DNA of 14,022 nucleotides, taken from the NCBI GenBank assembly GCA_038330415.1, contig JBBQNZ010000113.1, positions 1 through 14,022 on the forward strand, read 5' to 3'. The notes under the pieces are model-generated. The model made no database searches and was not told where the DNA came from. It worked only from the letters and a program-made list of their open reading frames with translations. Below are positions 7,673 to 14,022 of the stretch, one piece after another. Numbering within the stretch: position 1 is the stretch's first letter; each line of letters starts with the position of its first letter. The position numbers and the translations under genes were made by a program. This DNA is from Fodinibacter sp038330415. Lineage in GTDB: Bacteria > Actinomycetota > Actinomycetes > Actinomycetales > Dermatophilaceae.

Positions 7673-8038
7673 TCAGCGCACGTCGCGGCCGCGGGTCGGC
7701 TTCCGCTCCTTCGCCGCCTTGGCCGGCAGTGCCGCGGCGTGCGCATGGGCGATCAACACCCTCCGAGATGTAGCGTCCCGGTCCCCGGCCCAGGCGAGCG
7801 GCGGGGCGACGTAGTCACGCTTCGGGCCCTCCGACGGGCCGAACGGTCCGGTGCCCTCCGGGGACTCAAGGACCACACGGTGTGCAGCACTCACCCGCAC
7901 ACCCACCGACGAACCGAACGGACCGGCGGACATATTGCCGTTCACGAACGCACCGAGGTTGCCGAACACCGGCTTGACCACGACGCCGGGGTCATCGGGC
8001 ATGATCGAGCGGAAGAAGTCCTGGTCGTCCTCGGACGT
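7673..8038 (-). CDS. TfoX N-terminal domain protein, apparent ACG start or lost start
   Basis: The protein matches the TfoX/Sxy N-terminal domain: a first strand VVVKPVFGNLGAFVNGNM, then a GxxVGVR strand, GPFGPSEGPKRDYVA, and a C-terminal ALPAKA tail. Family members normally begin some 10-12 residues before PDDPG with an FFRSIM-like segment. That segment is present in frame upstream of the first ATG (8002) as SEDDQDFFRSIM, and no ATG/GTG/TTG precedes it. A strong SD GGAGGT (plus-strand ACCTCC, 8045-8050) sits exactly 6 bases before an ACG codon (8038-8036). Either translation begins at ACG or the start mutated from ATG. Several usually hydrophobic positions are altered (MSAGPFG), so decay is possible. 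These small stand-alone domains are of uncertain role; full TfoX regulates competence in Gammaproteobacteria. Confidence 0.7.
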   Translation of the reverse strand, partial: TSEDDQDFFRSIMPDDPGVVVKPVFGNLGAFVNGNMSAGPFGSSVGVRVSAAHRVVLESPEGTGPFGPSEGPKRDYVAPPLAWAGDRDATSRRVLIAHAHAAALPAKAAKERKPTRGRDVR

Positions 8039-8120
8039 TTCTGTACCTCCACCAGCCCCCTCCTCCCCGCACCCGGCGCCCGCGCGTCAGTGGACAGCCG
8101 CCACCAGAACTGGAGGCCCC

Positions 8121-8843
8121 ATGACCGACCATGCAACGCCACGATCCGCTGAAGCCACCACCCCCTCCCCTCCGGCCGTGGTCATCTTCGACGTCAACGA
8201 GACCCTCTCGGACATGTCTCCGATGGCGACGCGGTTCGAGGACGTCAACCTGCCCGGGCACCTCGCGGCCACCTGGTTCGCCGGCCTCCTGCGCGACGGG
8301 TTCGCCCTGACCATCACCGGCAGCAATCCCGCCTTCTCCGAGCTGGCCCAGGAGTCCCTGCGCGGACTCCTGCAGGGAGTCGCAGCGGACGTCGACGCTG
8401 CCACCGGACACGTCATGTCCGGCTTCGCGCAGCTGCCGCTCCACCCCGACGTGGCGGACGGCATCCGAGCCCTGCAGTCCAGCGGGCTGCGGCTGGTGAC
8501 CCTGAGCAACGGCGCCACCGCCGTTGCCGAAGGCCTGCTGGAGCGCAACGGGCTGCGCGACGCCTTCGACAGCCTGCTGTCCGTGCAGGACGCGCCCGCC
8601 TGGAAACCCGCCGCGTCGGCTTACCGGTACGCGCTGGAGGGCTGCGAGGTGGCCGCTGCCGACGCGATGCTGGTGGCCGTGCACCCCTGGGACATCCACG
8701 GTGCGCACGAGGCAGGACTCCGTACCGCCTGGGTCAACCGAACCGGCAACCCCTACCCCAGCACCATGCACCGCCCCGACCTCGAGGCGGACTCGCTGAC
8801 CGAGCTAGCCCTGCTTCTCGGTTCCCCCGGCCCCCAGGGGTAG
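8121..8843 (+). CDS. Type II haloacid dehalogenase-like (HAD) hydrolase
   Basis: Cytoplasmic 240-aa HAD-superfamily protein of the type II haloacid dehalogenase group. SD GGAGG lies 6 bases before the ATG. Motif I is FDVNETLSD with nucleophile Asp24 and Thr28, motif II LSNG with Ser129, motif III Lys162 with Tyr168 six residues later, and motif IV VHPWD with Asp191. Compared with L-2-haloacid dehalogenases, Asp10, Thr14, Ser118, Lys151, Tyr157 and Asp180 have counterparts, but Ser175 and Asn177 are replaced by Ala186 and His188, and the usual Gly after the nucleophile region is Glu27. It therefore belongs to the 'HPWD' subgroup, and a true dehalogenase activity is not assured; a phosphatase-like role is possible. 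Divergent from the TfoX-like gene with about 80 bases between them. Confidence 0.88.
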   Translation: MTDHATPRSAEATTPSPPAVVIFDVNETLSDMSPMATRFEDVNLPGHLAATWFAGLLRDGFALTITGSNPAFSELAQESLRGLLQGVAADVDAATGHVMSGFAQLPLHPDVADGIRALQSSGLRLVTLSNGATAVAEGLLERNGLRDAFDSLLSVQDAPAWKPAASAYRYALEGCEVAAADAMLVAVHPWDIHGAHEAGLRTAWVNRTGNPYPSTMHRPDLEADSLTELALLLGSPGPQG

Positions 8844-8954
8844 CGCCACTTGTCGGGCCAATCCGGATTCGGCAGGATCGAGTGCATTGTCCGCGGCAAT
8901 ACAGGGCGTTTCGTCATCCAGACCATGGCAGTCGGGCCTTGAGCTTCCCATGAG

Positions 8955-8970
8955 CGGGGCGCATGCCCCG
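8955..8970. terminator. GC-rich hairpin, possible terminator for HAD gene
   Basis: CGGGGC (8955-8960) and GCCCCG (8965-8970) form a perfect 6-bp stem around a GCAT loop, 112 bases after the HAD stop. No T-tract. The distance makes a terminator role uncertain. Confidence 0.25.
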
Positions 8971-9098
8971 AACGGCGATGACCCGTACCGCTCGCAACTG
9001 CCGAAGCGGGGGCCGCCGCGCGCCAGCTCGGAACGCCCGCTGGGTTCGAGAACTCTTCATGAGGCCGTGATCGGTGCTGGTGGTGATGGTCGCCGGCC

Positions 9099-9116
9099 CA
9101 GGGCGTCGTGGCCCTG
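9099..9116 (-). terminator. Hairpin after DUF1254 gene, possible terminator
   Basis: CAGGGC (9099-9104) and GCCCTG (9111-9116) form a 6-bp stem with a 6-base loop, 17 bases past the stop of the minus-strand DUF1254 gene. No T-tract follows on the minus strand, as is usual for high-GC actinomycetes. Confidence 0.35.
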
Positions 9117-9133
9117 ATCAGGTCCTTCGCAGA

Positions 9134-10606
9134 TCAGAGCCGCTCGATGTCGTTGGGAACCCAGGTCTTCTCGAACCAGGCCTCCAACGGTCCGTACAGG
9201 CGGAGGATCGCATACCAGCTCTTGCCGGGCACCGTCTGGATCCAGTTGCCGCGCTGAGCACTGGGAGGTGTCGGGCCGAAGGTCAAGTCGATGGAGCCGT
9301 CGTCGTTGTAGGTGAGCTCGCCGTGGTTGCTCTCGCTGCTGCGGCTCGGCAGGGGTTGGCCTGTCTGCAGCTCCGAGCGGGTCTGGGGGTCGTAGGCGAT
9401 TAGCGACCAGAAGTCCTTGGCAGGGACCTGTGGGGGGAGGGTGAGGCGGTAGGTGTTGCTGCCGTGCAGGTACGCGCCAGAGGCGTCTCTCTCCGTGAGC
9501 GCGTACTGGGACCCGACCCCGACCATCTCCAGTGCCATCGCAGGGGTGTTCAGCGTCGCTTGGTAGAAGAACAGCGTCCGGGCGTCCATGTTGCGTCCAC
9601 CGCGTCCGTCGCCATCGAGCCACTGGTAGTCGCCCCCGACGAAGCCTGTCTTCCATCGGCGGTCGGGGAAGAAGTAGGCACGCTGGTCGCGGGTCTGGAA
9701 GCAGATGGCGCGGGCGGTGGCGTTCCCGACTGCGGCGGCGTCGACGAGGGTGGCGCGCATCCGCTCGTCGGGCTCGAAGGGACGGTCCTTGTGGATTCCG
9801 ATCGAAGCGAGCAGACCCCGGGTCTCGGGATCGATGACCTCGATCGGTTCGCGGGCGATCACGTCGGCGAGTTCCGCGTAGAACAACTCGTTGTTGGCGT
9901 GGATGGTGTTGAACGCCCTGCCAGAGAACGAGATGAACTCCATCTGGGGCGGGTGCGTTGCGCCGGATAGCGGATAGATCCGGACGCCGTCGCGGAACAT
10001 CGCGGTCGCTGCATCTGTCGTGCCGTCGACGAGGAAGCCGCGAAGCGCCAGCAGGTTGGTGTGACTACGCGACTGGGCGACGTGGTAGCCATCAGGGATC
10101 GCGCCGTCGTACCCGGGGGGCACCAACAGGTAGCGACCCCCGGCGCCGCGGTCGGGTCCGGGGGCGCCCATGTCGGTCACGAAACGGAACCAGGCATCGT
10201 TGACGGTGCCGGGACCACACCCTGGCGGTATCTCGACGACCGTCGGTCCGTCACGGTCCAGGTCGAGCATCGCAAGCGCGTAGACAGTGTCGGTGTTGCC
10301 GGTCAGGAACAGCGGGTTGGAGTCCAGGAGATGGTCTGCGATCGCCAACTTGTGGGCGGCGTCGCAGCCGATGCCGGTCAGCCCGGCTCGCAGTCCCTCC
10401 ATCGACGCGGCCGGAACGCACTGGAGGAAAACCTCGACCCCCCTGACGAAGTCCAGGTGGTCGAAGACCTTCGCGGCGGTCTCGTCGCTGGGAAAGCCGT
10501 CGATGAACTCCAGCGTTCCGATCCGCGTCTCCACCAGGTCTGGCGTCAAAATCGTGCTCGGGACCGGCGTGTTGTAGCCGTCAGGAACATCTGTCGAAGC
10601 GCTCAT
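9134..10606 (-). CDS. DUF1254/DUF1214 domain-containing protein
   Basis: A 490-aa protein of the family that joins an N-terminal DUF1254 (about residues 55-200, with SNPLFLTGNTDTVYALAMLD) to a C-terminal DUF1214 (about 370-480, with GSNTYRLTLPPQVPAKDFWS and later YGPLEAWFEKTW). Function is unknown in this family; many members are secreted, but this one starts MSASTDVPDGYNTPVPST with no signal peptide and is probably cytoplasmic. The ATG at 10606 is chosen because family-like sequence begins just after it. There is no clear SD, and an upstream in-frame ATG (10642) exists; the frame stays open to 10885. The gene stands alone: neighbours are a convergent HAD gene and decayed sequence. Confidence 0.88.
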   Translation of the reverse strand: MSASTDVPDGYNTPVPSTILTPDLVETRIGTLEFIDGFPSDETAAKVFDHLDFVRGVEVFLQCVPAASMEGLRAGLTGIGCDAAHKLAIADHLLDSNPLFLTGNTDTVYALAMLDLDRDGPTVVEIPPGCGPGTVNDAWFRFVTDMGAPGPDRGAGGRYLLVPPGYDGAIPDGYHVAQSRSHTNLLALRGFLVDGTTDAATAMFRDGVRIYPLSGATHPPQMEFISFSGRAFNTIHANNELFYAELADVIAREPIEVIDPETRGLLASIGIHKDRPFEPDERMRATLVDAAAVGNATARAICFQTRDQRAYFFPDRRWKTGFVGGDYQWLDGDGRGGRNMDARTLFFYQATLNTPAMALEMVGVGSQYALTERDASGAYLHGSNTYRLTLPPQVPAKDFWSLIAYDPQTRSELQTGQPLPSRSSESNHGELTYNDDGSIDLTFGPTPPSAQRGNWIQTVPGKSWYAILRLYGPLEAWFEKTWVPNDIERL

Positions 10607-11010
10607 GACGCCAACATAGAGTCGCGCACCGCAAGCCGTCATCCTGCTCGCCCAAATGAAGCGGTGCCGCGGAACGAGGTGGCTATGCCGACGCGAGCTG
10701 GCCTCGCCGTCGCGGCCAAGGCTCTGGACAGCTGCACCGATGAACTGCACGAGCCCCGACGGCGCGTCCAGATCAGCGACGGACCACGCCTGCCGGAGGC
10801 AGTCGACACGTGGACCGGGCGGTGGTTCGCCTGCCCCGCGTCCGGACAGGTGAGACGGACAACCACCCAGCGCCGGCGCAACCATCGGATGCTGCAGCTG
10901 GTCGCGCCGCCTGATGCCAGATGGATGCCCTCATCGGCATCATCGCCAGCCGCACGGTCGGCGGCATAGGAAGCACGGACTGCCCCTCGCCTGCACCGGT
11001 GCGAGCGCCG
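10607..11010. other. Decayed or non-coding stretch
   Basis: No intact gene is supported in these 400 bases. On the minus strand the frame of the DUF1254 gene stays open to 10885, and part of it (about 10640-10800, with AWSVADLDAPSGLVQFIGAA) has protein-like composition and GC-rich third positions. It faintly recalls the SnoaL-like tail of ECF sigma factors, but this is a guess from memory and could be chance. On the plus strand a 94-codon frame (10685-10969) has a good SD, GAGGTGG, but its product has no fold-like pattern. Best read as remnants around a breakpoint. Confidence 0.4.
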
Positions 11011-11164
11011 AAACGTTCCGTGGTTGGCCGTGTACCTCTCAACACCCCACGTGCCGAACATCGCGTCGATGAAGACCTGGGGGTTCCGCGGGTGCTCGTA
11101 AAGGAACGCCCAGAACACCGCGAGGGTGACACCCTCGCTCCTCGTACGCCCGCTCTGGTGTCAT
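11011..11164 (-). pseudogene. Frameshifted gene remnant coupled to the gene before it
   Basis: An ATG at 11164 overlaps the stop of the upstream gene as ATGA and opens MTPERAYEERG, after which this frame becomes senseless and stops. One frame over, at about 11131, a clearly protein-like stretch begins (VTLAVFWAFLYEHPRNPQVF, continuing with IDAMFGTWGVERYTANHGTF) with almost all third positions G or C. Removing one G from the GGG at the junction would join the two into a single 50-residue start. Beyond about 11011 no frame continues convincingly, so the rest is lost. The protein family is not recognised. Confidence 0.5.
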
Positions 11165-11700
11165 AAAGACGAGATGCGCTCGCGGGGTGTCCCATCGGCT
11201 CGGGTGACGAGGCCTTCGCTCCGGAACCCCGCTTGATGTGTCAGGAAATCCGTGTGGCGATCATGGGGCGGTAGGTCGATCCAGAGCCGAACCAGCTGGC
11301 AGGAATCCCGCAAGTACGCCGTCCACACGGCCATGCCCTTGACGACAATCTTGCGCTCGGATTCGACCGCAGTACCCCAGCCCGACACCTCCGCCGTGAG
11401 GTCGTGGCGTTGGACGACCGCCGCGAAGAGCGGCTTGGTGTCGGGGCTGAACATGCCCACGAGGTCCGCCTGACCCGTTGCTCGCATGGCGTCCCACTCC
11501 GCGATGAGGTCGACTGTTTCCTGCTCTGACCCTGGAACGCGCAGCAGATCGCCCCACTCGTAGCCCCTCCTGGAGGCAAGCGCCGCCAGGGCAGCGGCGT
11601 CTTCCGTTGTGACTCCGCGGACGACCCACTCACCGGTCCGGAGCTCGCCCGGGAGCACCACGGAAATCTCGTCGTCGTGAGAACGCCTTCTCCACTCCAT
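11161..11700 (-). CDS. Uncharacterised protein, possibly GNAT-like
   Basis: A 179-aa protein not firmly recognised. Residues about 18-45 (LRTGEWVVRGVTTEDAAALA) and the C terminus (about 155-178, FLTHQAGFRSEGLV) resemble the beta1-alpha1 start and the final GFxxEG element of GNAT N-acetyltransferases, but no clear acetyl-CoA loop (Q/RxxGxG/A) is visible, so the assignment is weak. The ATG at 11700 is preceded by AGGGT; the alternative ATG at 11736 has no SD and adds Ser-rich sequence. A TAGGGT hexamer 5 bases before the start may instead be the -10 box of a leaderless transcript. It lies 158 bases downstream of the BASS transporter on the same strand, and its stop overlaps the start of a broken gene. 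Confidence 0.6.
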   Translation of the reverse strand: MEWRRRSHDDEISVVLPGELRTGEWVVRGVTTEDAAALAALASRRGYEWGDLLRVPGSEQETVDLIAEWDAMRATGQADLVGMFSPDTKPLFAAVVQRHDLTAEVSGWGTAVESERKIVVKGMAVWTAYLRDSCQLVRLWIDLPPHDRHTDFLTHQAGFRSEGLVTRADGTPRERISSL

Positions 11701-11705
11701 GATTG

Positions 11706-11711
11706 ACCCTA
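11706..11711 (-). promoter_or_regulatory. Possible -10 box for a leaderless transcript
   Basis: On the minus strand TAGGGT (within CTATAGGGT) fits the actinobacterial TANNNT -10 pattern and ends 5 bases before the ATG at 11700, a spacing seen for leaderless mRNAs. No good -35 is visible. The same bases could act as a weak SD (AGGGT) if the mRNA starts further upstream. Confidence 0.3.
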
Positions 11712-11858
11712 TAGCCAGTGAACTCGAACTCGCCATGGCCGAGAGCCACCCCGGCTTGCCCGCGCGCATCGGCAGGGCCGGTCCGCGCCAGGCGCGGCAG
11801 ATCCGTGCGTGAGCAGCGCACACGATGTGGGAGTAGCGCGCGCTTCTGCGCGCACGTT

Positions 11859-12776
11859 TCAGGTCGCAGTTTGGACCGACTTGTCGGTCGTCGTGCCACT
11901 GCCCGTTGGTGCGCCGCGCCGCCACATGAGAACGAATAGCACGATGACCGTGACGCCGACGGTGTTCAGGATGGTGATGGACACCGTGACAAGCGGGTCG
12001 GCCCCGAAGGGGAAGATCATCATCAGGAGCATGGGGGCGACGTTGCGTACCGCCGTGGTCACCTCGGTCGCATGCCTGCTTCCCACCTCTTTGACCCGAA
12101 GGCCAGTAACGAGAAGGTAGCCACACCCCAAGCCGATAAATGGGCCAGCGAAGGCCGCGATGTAGCTGGCGGTTCCCCAGGTCTGGACGAACAGACTCCA
12201 ATACGCAACCAGCGTGAAATTGAGATTGAAGAGCAGTGACAGAATCGCGACTCGGGTGACCCACTGCGCCAGGGGTGGCGTCAGGTCCGGCCACCAAACC
12301 CTGAAGGCGGACCCGAGAACGAGCGGCAGGAGCAGAAAGAGCAGCAGCGGCCAAGCAATATCCCAGACAGAGGTCTTGAGGTTCGCATCCACCGCATCGA
12401 TGGCGAGGGGCAACCCGAGCGGGAGGGCGATAACGGTGGCGAAAGTCAAGATCACCAGCAGGGTGGTGGCGAGGCCGTCGTCGGCTTTGGCCAGCTTGGC
12501 GAGGACGGGGGCGAACGGCATTCCTGCACACAGGGCTGCCACGCAGAACCCGACCTTGATCTCTCCTGGAATAGACGCGGCGATCGTCAGCAAGTAGCCA
12601 ACAAAGACGATGGGGATGACGACGAAGTTGATCAACAGCAGCCACAACGCGATTCTTCGATGGGTGACGACCTGGCCCAACAGCTTGCCGACAGGCAGCC
12701 TGAGGCCTAACCCGAACGCGTTCAAAATCACAAAGAGCACGCCGAAGCCGTTGATCAGGACAGCCTGACTGGACAT
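11859..12776 (-). CDS. Bile acid:sodium symporter (BASS) family transporter
   Basis: A 305-aa membrane protein with nine or ten hydrophobic helices filling nearly the whole length. BASS hallmarks are visible: GFCVAALCAGMPFAPVLAKL (about 76-95), a loop of the discontinuous helix in the first repeat, and in the second repeat SRHATEVTTAVRNVAP (about 237-252) followed by LNTVGVTVIVLF. BASS proteins couple Na+ to uptake or export of organic anions; bile acids are not implied in bacteria, and the substrate is unknown. It lacks features needed to call it an ACR3 arsenite exporter. Start ATG at 12776 has a good SD, GAGGT, 6 bases upstream. Its GC (about 63-65% in sampled lines) is lower than the left half of the window, which suggests acquisition. 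Confidence 0.88.
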   Translation of the reverse strand: MSSQAVLINGFGVLFVILNAFGLGLRLPVGKLLGQVVTHRRIALWLLLINFVVIPIVFVGYLLTIAASIPGEIKVGFCVAALCAGMPFAPVLAKLAKADDGLATTLLVILTFATVIALPLGLPLAIDAVDANLKTSVWDIAWPLLLFLLLPLVLGSAFRVWWPDLTPPLAQWVTRVAILSLLFNLNFTLVAYWSLFVQTWGTASYIAAFAGPFIGLGCGYLLVTGLRVKEVGSRHATEVTTAVRNVAPMLLMMIFPFGADPLVTVSITILNTVGVTVIVLFVLMWRRGAPTGSGTTTDKSVQTAT

Positions 12777-13080
12777 TCCAGTACCTCTCAGCGGAGATGT
12801 GAACGGTCAGGGCCACTGCCATGACGCACCCTCGTGCGACAGCGTCGACCCGTACCTCTTCCTTGCGGGCCATACCCTGCCCTACCGCGGCCTGGCGCCG
12901 CACGCTTATCAAGCATGTCCGGTAACACGGCCACCCGTTCGCGGTGCGCTTCGAGCGGAGCACTCCCTTGCCCGCCGCACCCGGGCAAGTTTGAAGAGCC
13001 GCTACATGCGTCACTGCGCCGCGTATGTCAGCAGCATGTGCGCGCTCCGCGGCGGGTGGCAGCGACAGCGCCTATTCGGG
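12777..13080. other. Intergenic region, probably BASS promoter
   Basis: About 300 bases between the VOC stop and the BASS start, both minus strand. Open frames here lack protein-like pattern. It should hold the BASS promoter, but no convincing -35/-10 pair was found: TTGATA (minus strand, near 12908) has no suitable -10 at 17-18 bases. Nothing else seen. Confidence 0.4.
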
Positions 13081-13476
13081 CTAGGCCAGCCTCTCACGGA
13101 TGAACGCCGCCAGCGCCTCTCGGGAGGGTTGCCCCCAACCGATGCAGAACGGATGGCCGGCTGGGTCGGCATACACCTGATGGCCCTCATCGGCGTCAAT
13201 GTCACCCTCTTGGAGCACCCGTGCACCCAGCTCCGTGGCCCGTGCGTGCGCGAGTTTCGGGTCGTGAACGTGCAGATCCAGGTGCACTTGCTGCGGTGCA
13301 CCGTGCGGCCAGTCCGGAGGAACATGCCCCGGGGCGGGCTGGACGCCGATACGCCACTCGCCGACGGAGTCGACGACGCTATGGAACGCCTCATCCTCAA
13401 ATACATGCCCGTCGAGCATTCCTGCCCAAAACATGCTCTCCACCCGCAAATCCGGGGTGTCGCCTGCCATGAGCAT
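13081..13476 (-). CDS. VOC-family protein (glyoxalase/bleomycin-resistance fold), N terminus probably cut by IS
   Basis: A 131-aa product with the vicinal oxygen chelate fold: FWAGMLDGHV at about 16-25, PPDWPHGAPQQVHLDLHVHD (about 53-72) carrying the His ligand region, and DEGHQVYADPAGHPFCIGW near the end. Homologues have a short beta strand before the DxPDxRxxxxFWAG segment; here only MLMAGDTPDLR remains, and the sequence upstream becomes IS-like right at the ATG (13476). The first strand is therefore missing or replaced by about 5 residues. The A of this ATG pairs with the outermost base of the IS-end repeat. AGGA followed by 7 bases before the ATG lies inside the IS end and could serve as SD. 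Activity unknown: dioxygenase, isomerase and drug-binding members all share the fold. Confidence 0.75.
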   Translation of the reverse strand: MLMAGDTPDLRVESMFWAGMLDGHVFEDEAFHSVVDSVGEWRIGVQPAPGHVPPDWPHGAPQQVHLDLHVHDPKLAHARATELGARVLQEGDIDADEGHQVYADPAGHPFCIGWGQPSREALAAFIRERLA

Positions 13477-13542
13477 GGGACCGTCCTGAGCGGTTTTCTG
13501 CCAGGTTCATGGGACCACTTGGGTTGCCAGTCGTGGGACCAC
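13476..13542 (+). repeat. Repeated TGGGACC motifs at IS end
   Basis: TGGGACC occurs at 13476-13482, 13510-13516 and 13534-13540. The two inner copies are part of a longer direct repeat, GCCAG, 5 or 3 bases, then TGGGACCAC (13500-13518 and 13526-13542). Multiple short repeats at the ends are typical of IS21-family elements, where they bind the transposase. Confidence 0.65.
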
Positions 13543-13586
13543 CCGGCGCGCCGCGTCGAGGGTTCCTTGGTCTGCTCGTTGACTCG

Positions 13587-13609
13587 CCACGTCTTGTTCG
13601 TCGACGTGG
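13587..13609 (+). other. Hairpin in istA leader
   Basis: CCACGTC (13587-13593) and GACGTGG (13603-13609) form a perfect 7-bp stem with a 9-base loop, 33 bases before the istA start. It may shield istA from outside transcription, as known for some insertion sequences, but could be incidental. Confidence 0.3.
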
Positions 13610-13642
13610 AGGTCATCAAGCGTGGGATTCAGGGAGGTCGGT

Positions 13643-14022
13643 GTGGTTGAGGTGCGTGAGGTGCTGCGCGGTTGGCTCGAGGGGGCCGGGCTGCGGAAGG
13701 TCGCCGAGCGGGCGGGTGTGGACCGCAAGACCGCCCGCCGCTACGTCGCGGCGGCCGAGGCGTCGGGCCTGGTCCGCGAGGCCGGTGTCGAGGCGTTGAG
13801 TGATGAGCTGGTCGGTGCGGTGGTCGCCGCGGTCCGCCCGGTTCGCCCGAACGGGCACGGCGCAGCCTGGGAGCTGCTGGTGGCCCGCCAGGACCAGATC
13901 GCGGCGTGGGTGAAGGGTGGTCCTGGCCAGGACGCCTTGTCGGTGGTGAAGATTGAGGAGTTGCTCGCCCGGCAGGGCTGCAAGGTGCCGTACCGGACCC
14001 TGCACCGGTTCGCGGTCGAGCG
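13643..14022 (+). CDS. istA: IS21-family transposase IstA, N-terminal part
   Basis: Open to the window end (126 codons visible). The GTG at 13643 is preceded by GGGAGG (13632-13637) at good spacing. The N terminus (VEVREVLRGWLEGAGLRKVA) and the following helix-turn-helix (about residues 14-42, with GVDRKTARRYV) match IstA of actinobacterial IS21 elements, as do RPVRPNGHGAAWELL (about 68-82) and VVKIEELLARQG followed by VPYRTLHRFAVE. IstA is the DDE transposase; its catalytic domain is beyond the edge. A partner ATPase IstB is expected downstream. Confidence 0.85.
   Translation, partial: MVEVREVLRGWLEGAGLRKVAERAGVDRKTARRYVAAAEASGLVREAGVEALSDELVGAVVAAVRPVRPNGHGAAWELLVARQDQIAAWVKGGPGQDALSVVKIEELLARQGCKVPYRTLHRFAVE

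Larger units (their letters stand above)
8844..9133. other. Convergent intergenic region without a supported gene
   Basis: About 290 bases between the HAD gene (plus) and the DUF1254 gene (minus). The only open frame of note (8887-9117, plus) shows no protein-like pattern. It holds two hairpins: CGGGGC-GCAT-GCCCCG (8955-8970) and CAGGGC-GTCGTG-GCCCTG (9099-9116). Confidence 0.6.
13476..14022 (+). mobile_element. IS21-family insertion sequence, left end and partial istA
   Basis: From 13476 to the window edge the sequence looks like the left end of an IS21-family element: repeated TGGGACC motifs at the border, a short leader and an istA-type transposase reading inward. The right end, and istB, would lie beyond the window. 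The boundary at 13476 is inferred from the outermost TGGGACC and from the loss of VOC coding pattern at the same point. Confidence 0.72.

Noticed and set aside
9041..9055. GGGTTCGAGAACTC resembling a tRNA T-loop
   Set aside because: The flanks do not form a 5-bp T-stem, and no acceptor or anticodon arm is found upstream, so neither a tRNA nor a clear att remnant.
10685..10969. Plus-strand ORF of 94 codons with a good SD (GAGGTGG)
   Set aside because: The product has no hydrophobic core pattern, ends in a Ser/Ala-rich tail, and lies antisense to a more protein-like minus-strand frame. Not strong enough for a gene call.
11161..13014. Open frame of over 600 codons on the minus strand
   Set aside because: Upstream of 11700 it runs out of frame through the BASS gene and reads as low-pattern Arg-rich sequence. 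Only the part from 11700 is a gene.
1..14022. CRISPR array, toxin-antitoxin pair, phage or known defence module
   Set aside because: No regularly spaced repeats and no matching gene families were seen on either strand.

Overview
This is a high-GC window (about 75-78% GC in 60-base lines sampled by hand at the left end, about 63-65% in lines around 12,000-12,420). GC-rich third codon positions, weak or absent Shine-Dalgarno (SD) sites before several genes, and families such as the alpha/beta hydrolase-OsmC fusion, a GH15 hydrolase and a 'HPWD' HAD protein point to an actinomycete (Actinomycetota). The species cannot be named from sequence alone.

Layout. (1) 1-2401, plus strand: the end of an ABC import operon (truncated permease, second permease, ATPase/TOBE protein), both junctions being 4-base ATGA overlaps. 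(2) 2318-5088, minus strand: a two-gene operon of a radical SAM protein followed, through another ATGA overlap, by an alpha/beta hydrolase-OsmC fusion. Its 3' end overlaps the end of the ATPase gene by 84 bp, tail to tail. (3) 5089-5284: a divergent control region with three copies of an 8-bp word (two of them forming a perfect 9-bp inverted repeat) and a possible 28-codon leader ORF whose stop overlaps the start of the next gene. (4) 5285-7656, plus strand: a GH15 glucoamylase/trehalase-type enzyme and a small Met-rich four-helix membrane protein. (5) 7673-8038, minus strand: a TfoX N-terminal-domain protein that seems to lack a normal start codon. (6) 8121-8843, plus strand: a type II haloacid dehalogenase-like protein. 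(7) 9134-10606, minus strand: a DUF1254/DUF1214 protein. (8) 10607-11164: decayed sequence, including a frameshifted gene remnant that began coupled to the gene before it. (9) 11161-12776, minus strand: a possible GNAT-like protein and a bile acid:sodium symporter (BASS) family transporter, in lower-GC sequence. (10) 13081-13476, minus strand: a VOC-family protein whose N terminus appears cut by the left end of an IS21-family element, which runs out of the window with a partial istA.

How the genes may work together. The two clear functional units are the ABC importer and the radical SAM plus hydrolase/OsmC pair. The pair is translationally coupled, so the products are probably made together, but no pathway can be named. 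The right third (from about 9100) reads as accessory sequence: single unrelated genes, a broken gene, lower GC and an insertion sequence. No CRISPR array, rRNA, convincing tRNA, phage module or defence system was seen. The nearest thing to something undescribed is the radical SAM/hydrolase-OsmC pair with its symmetric control region.
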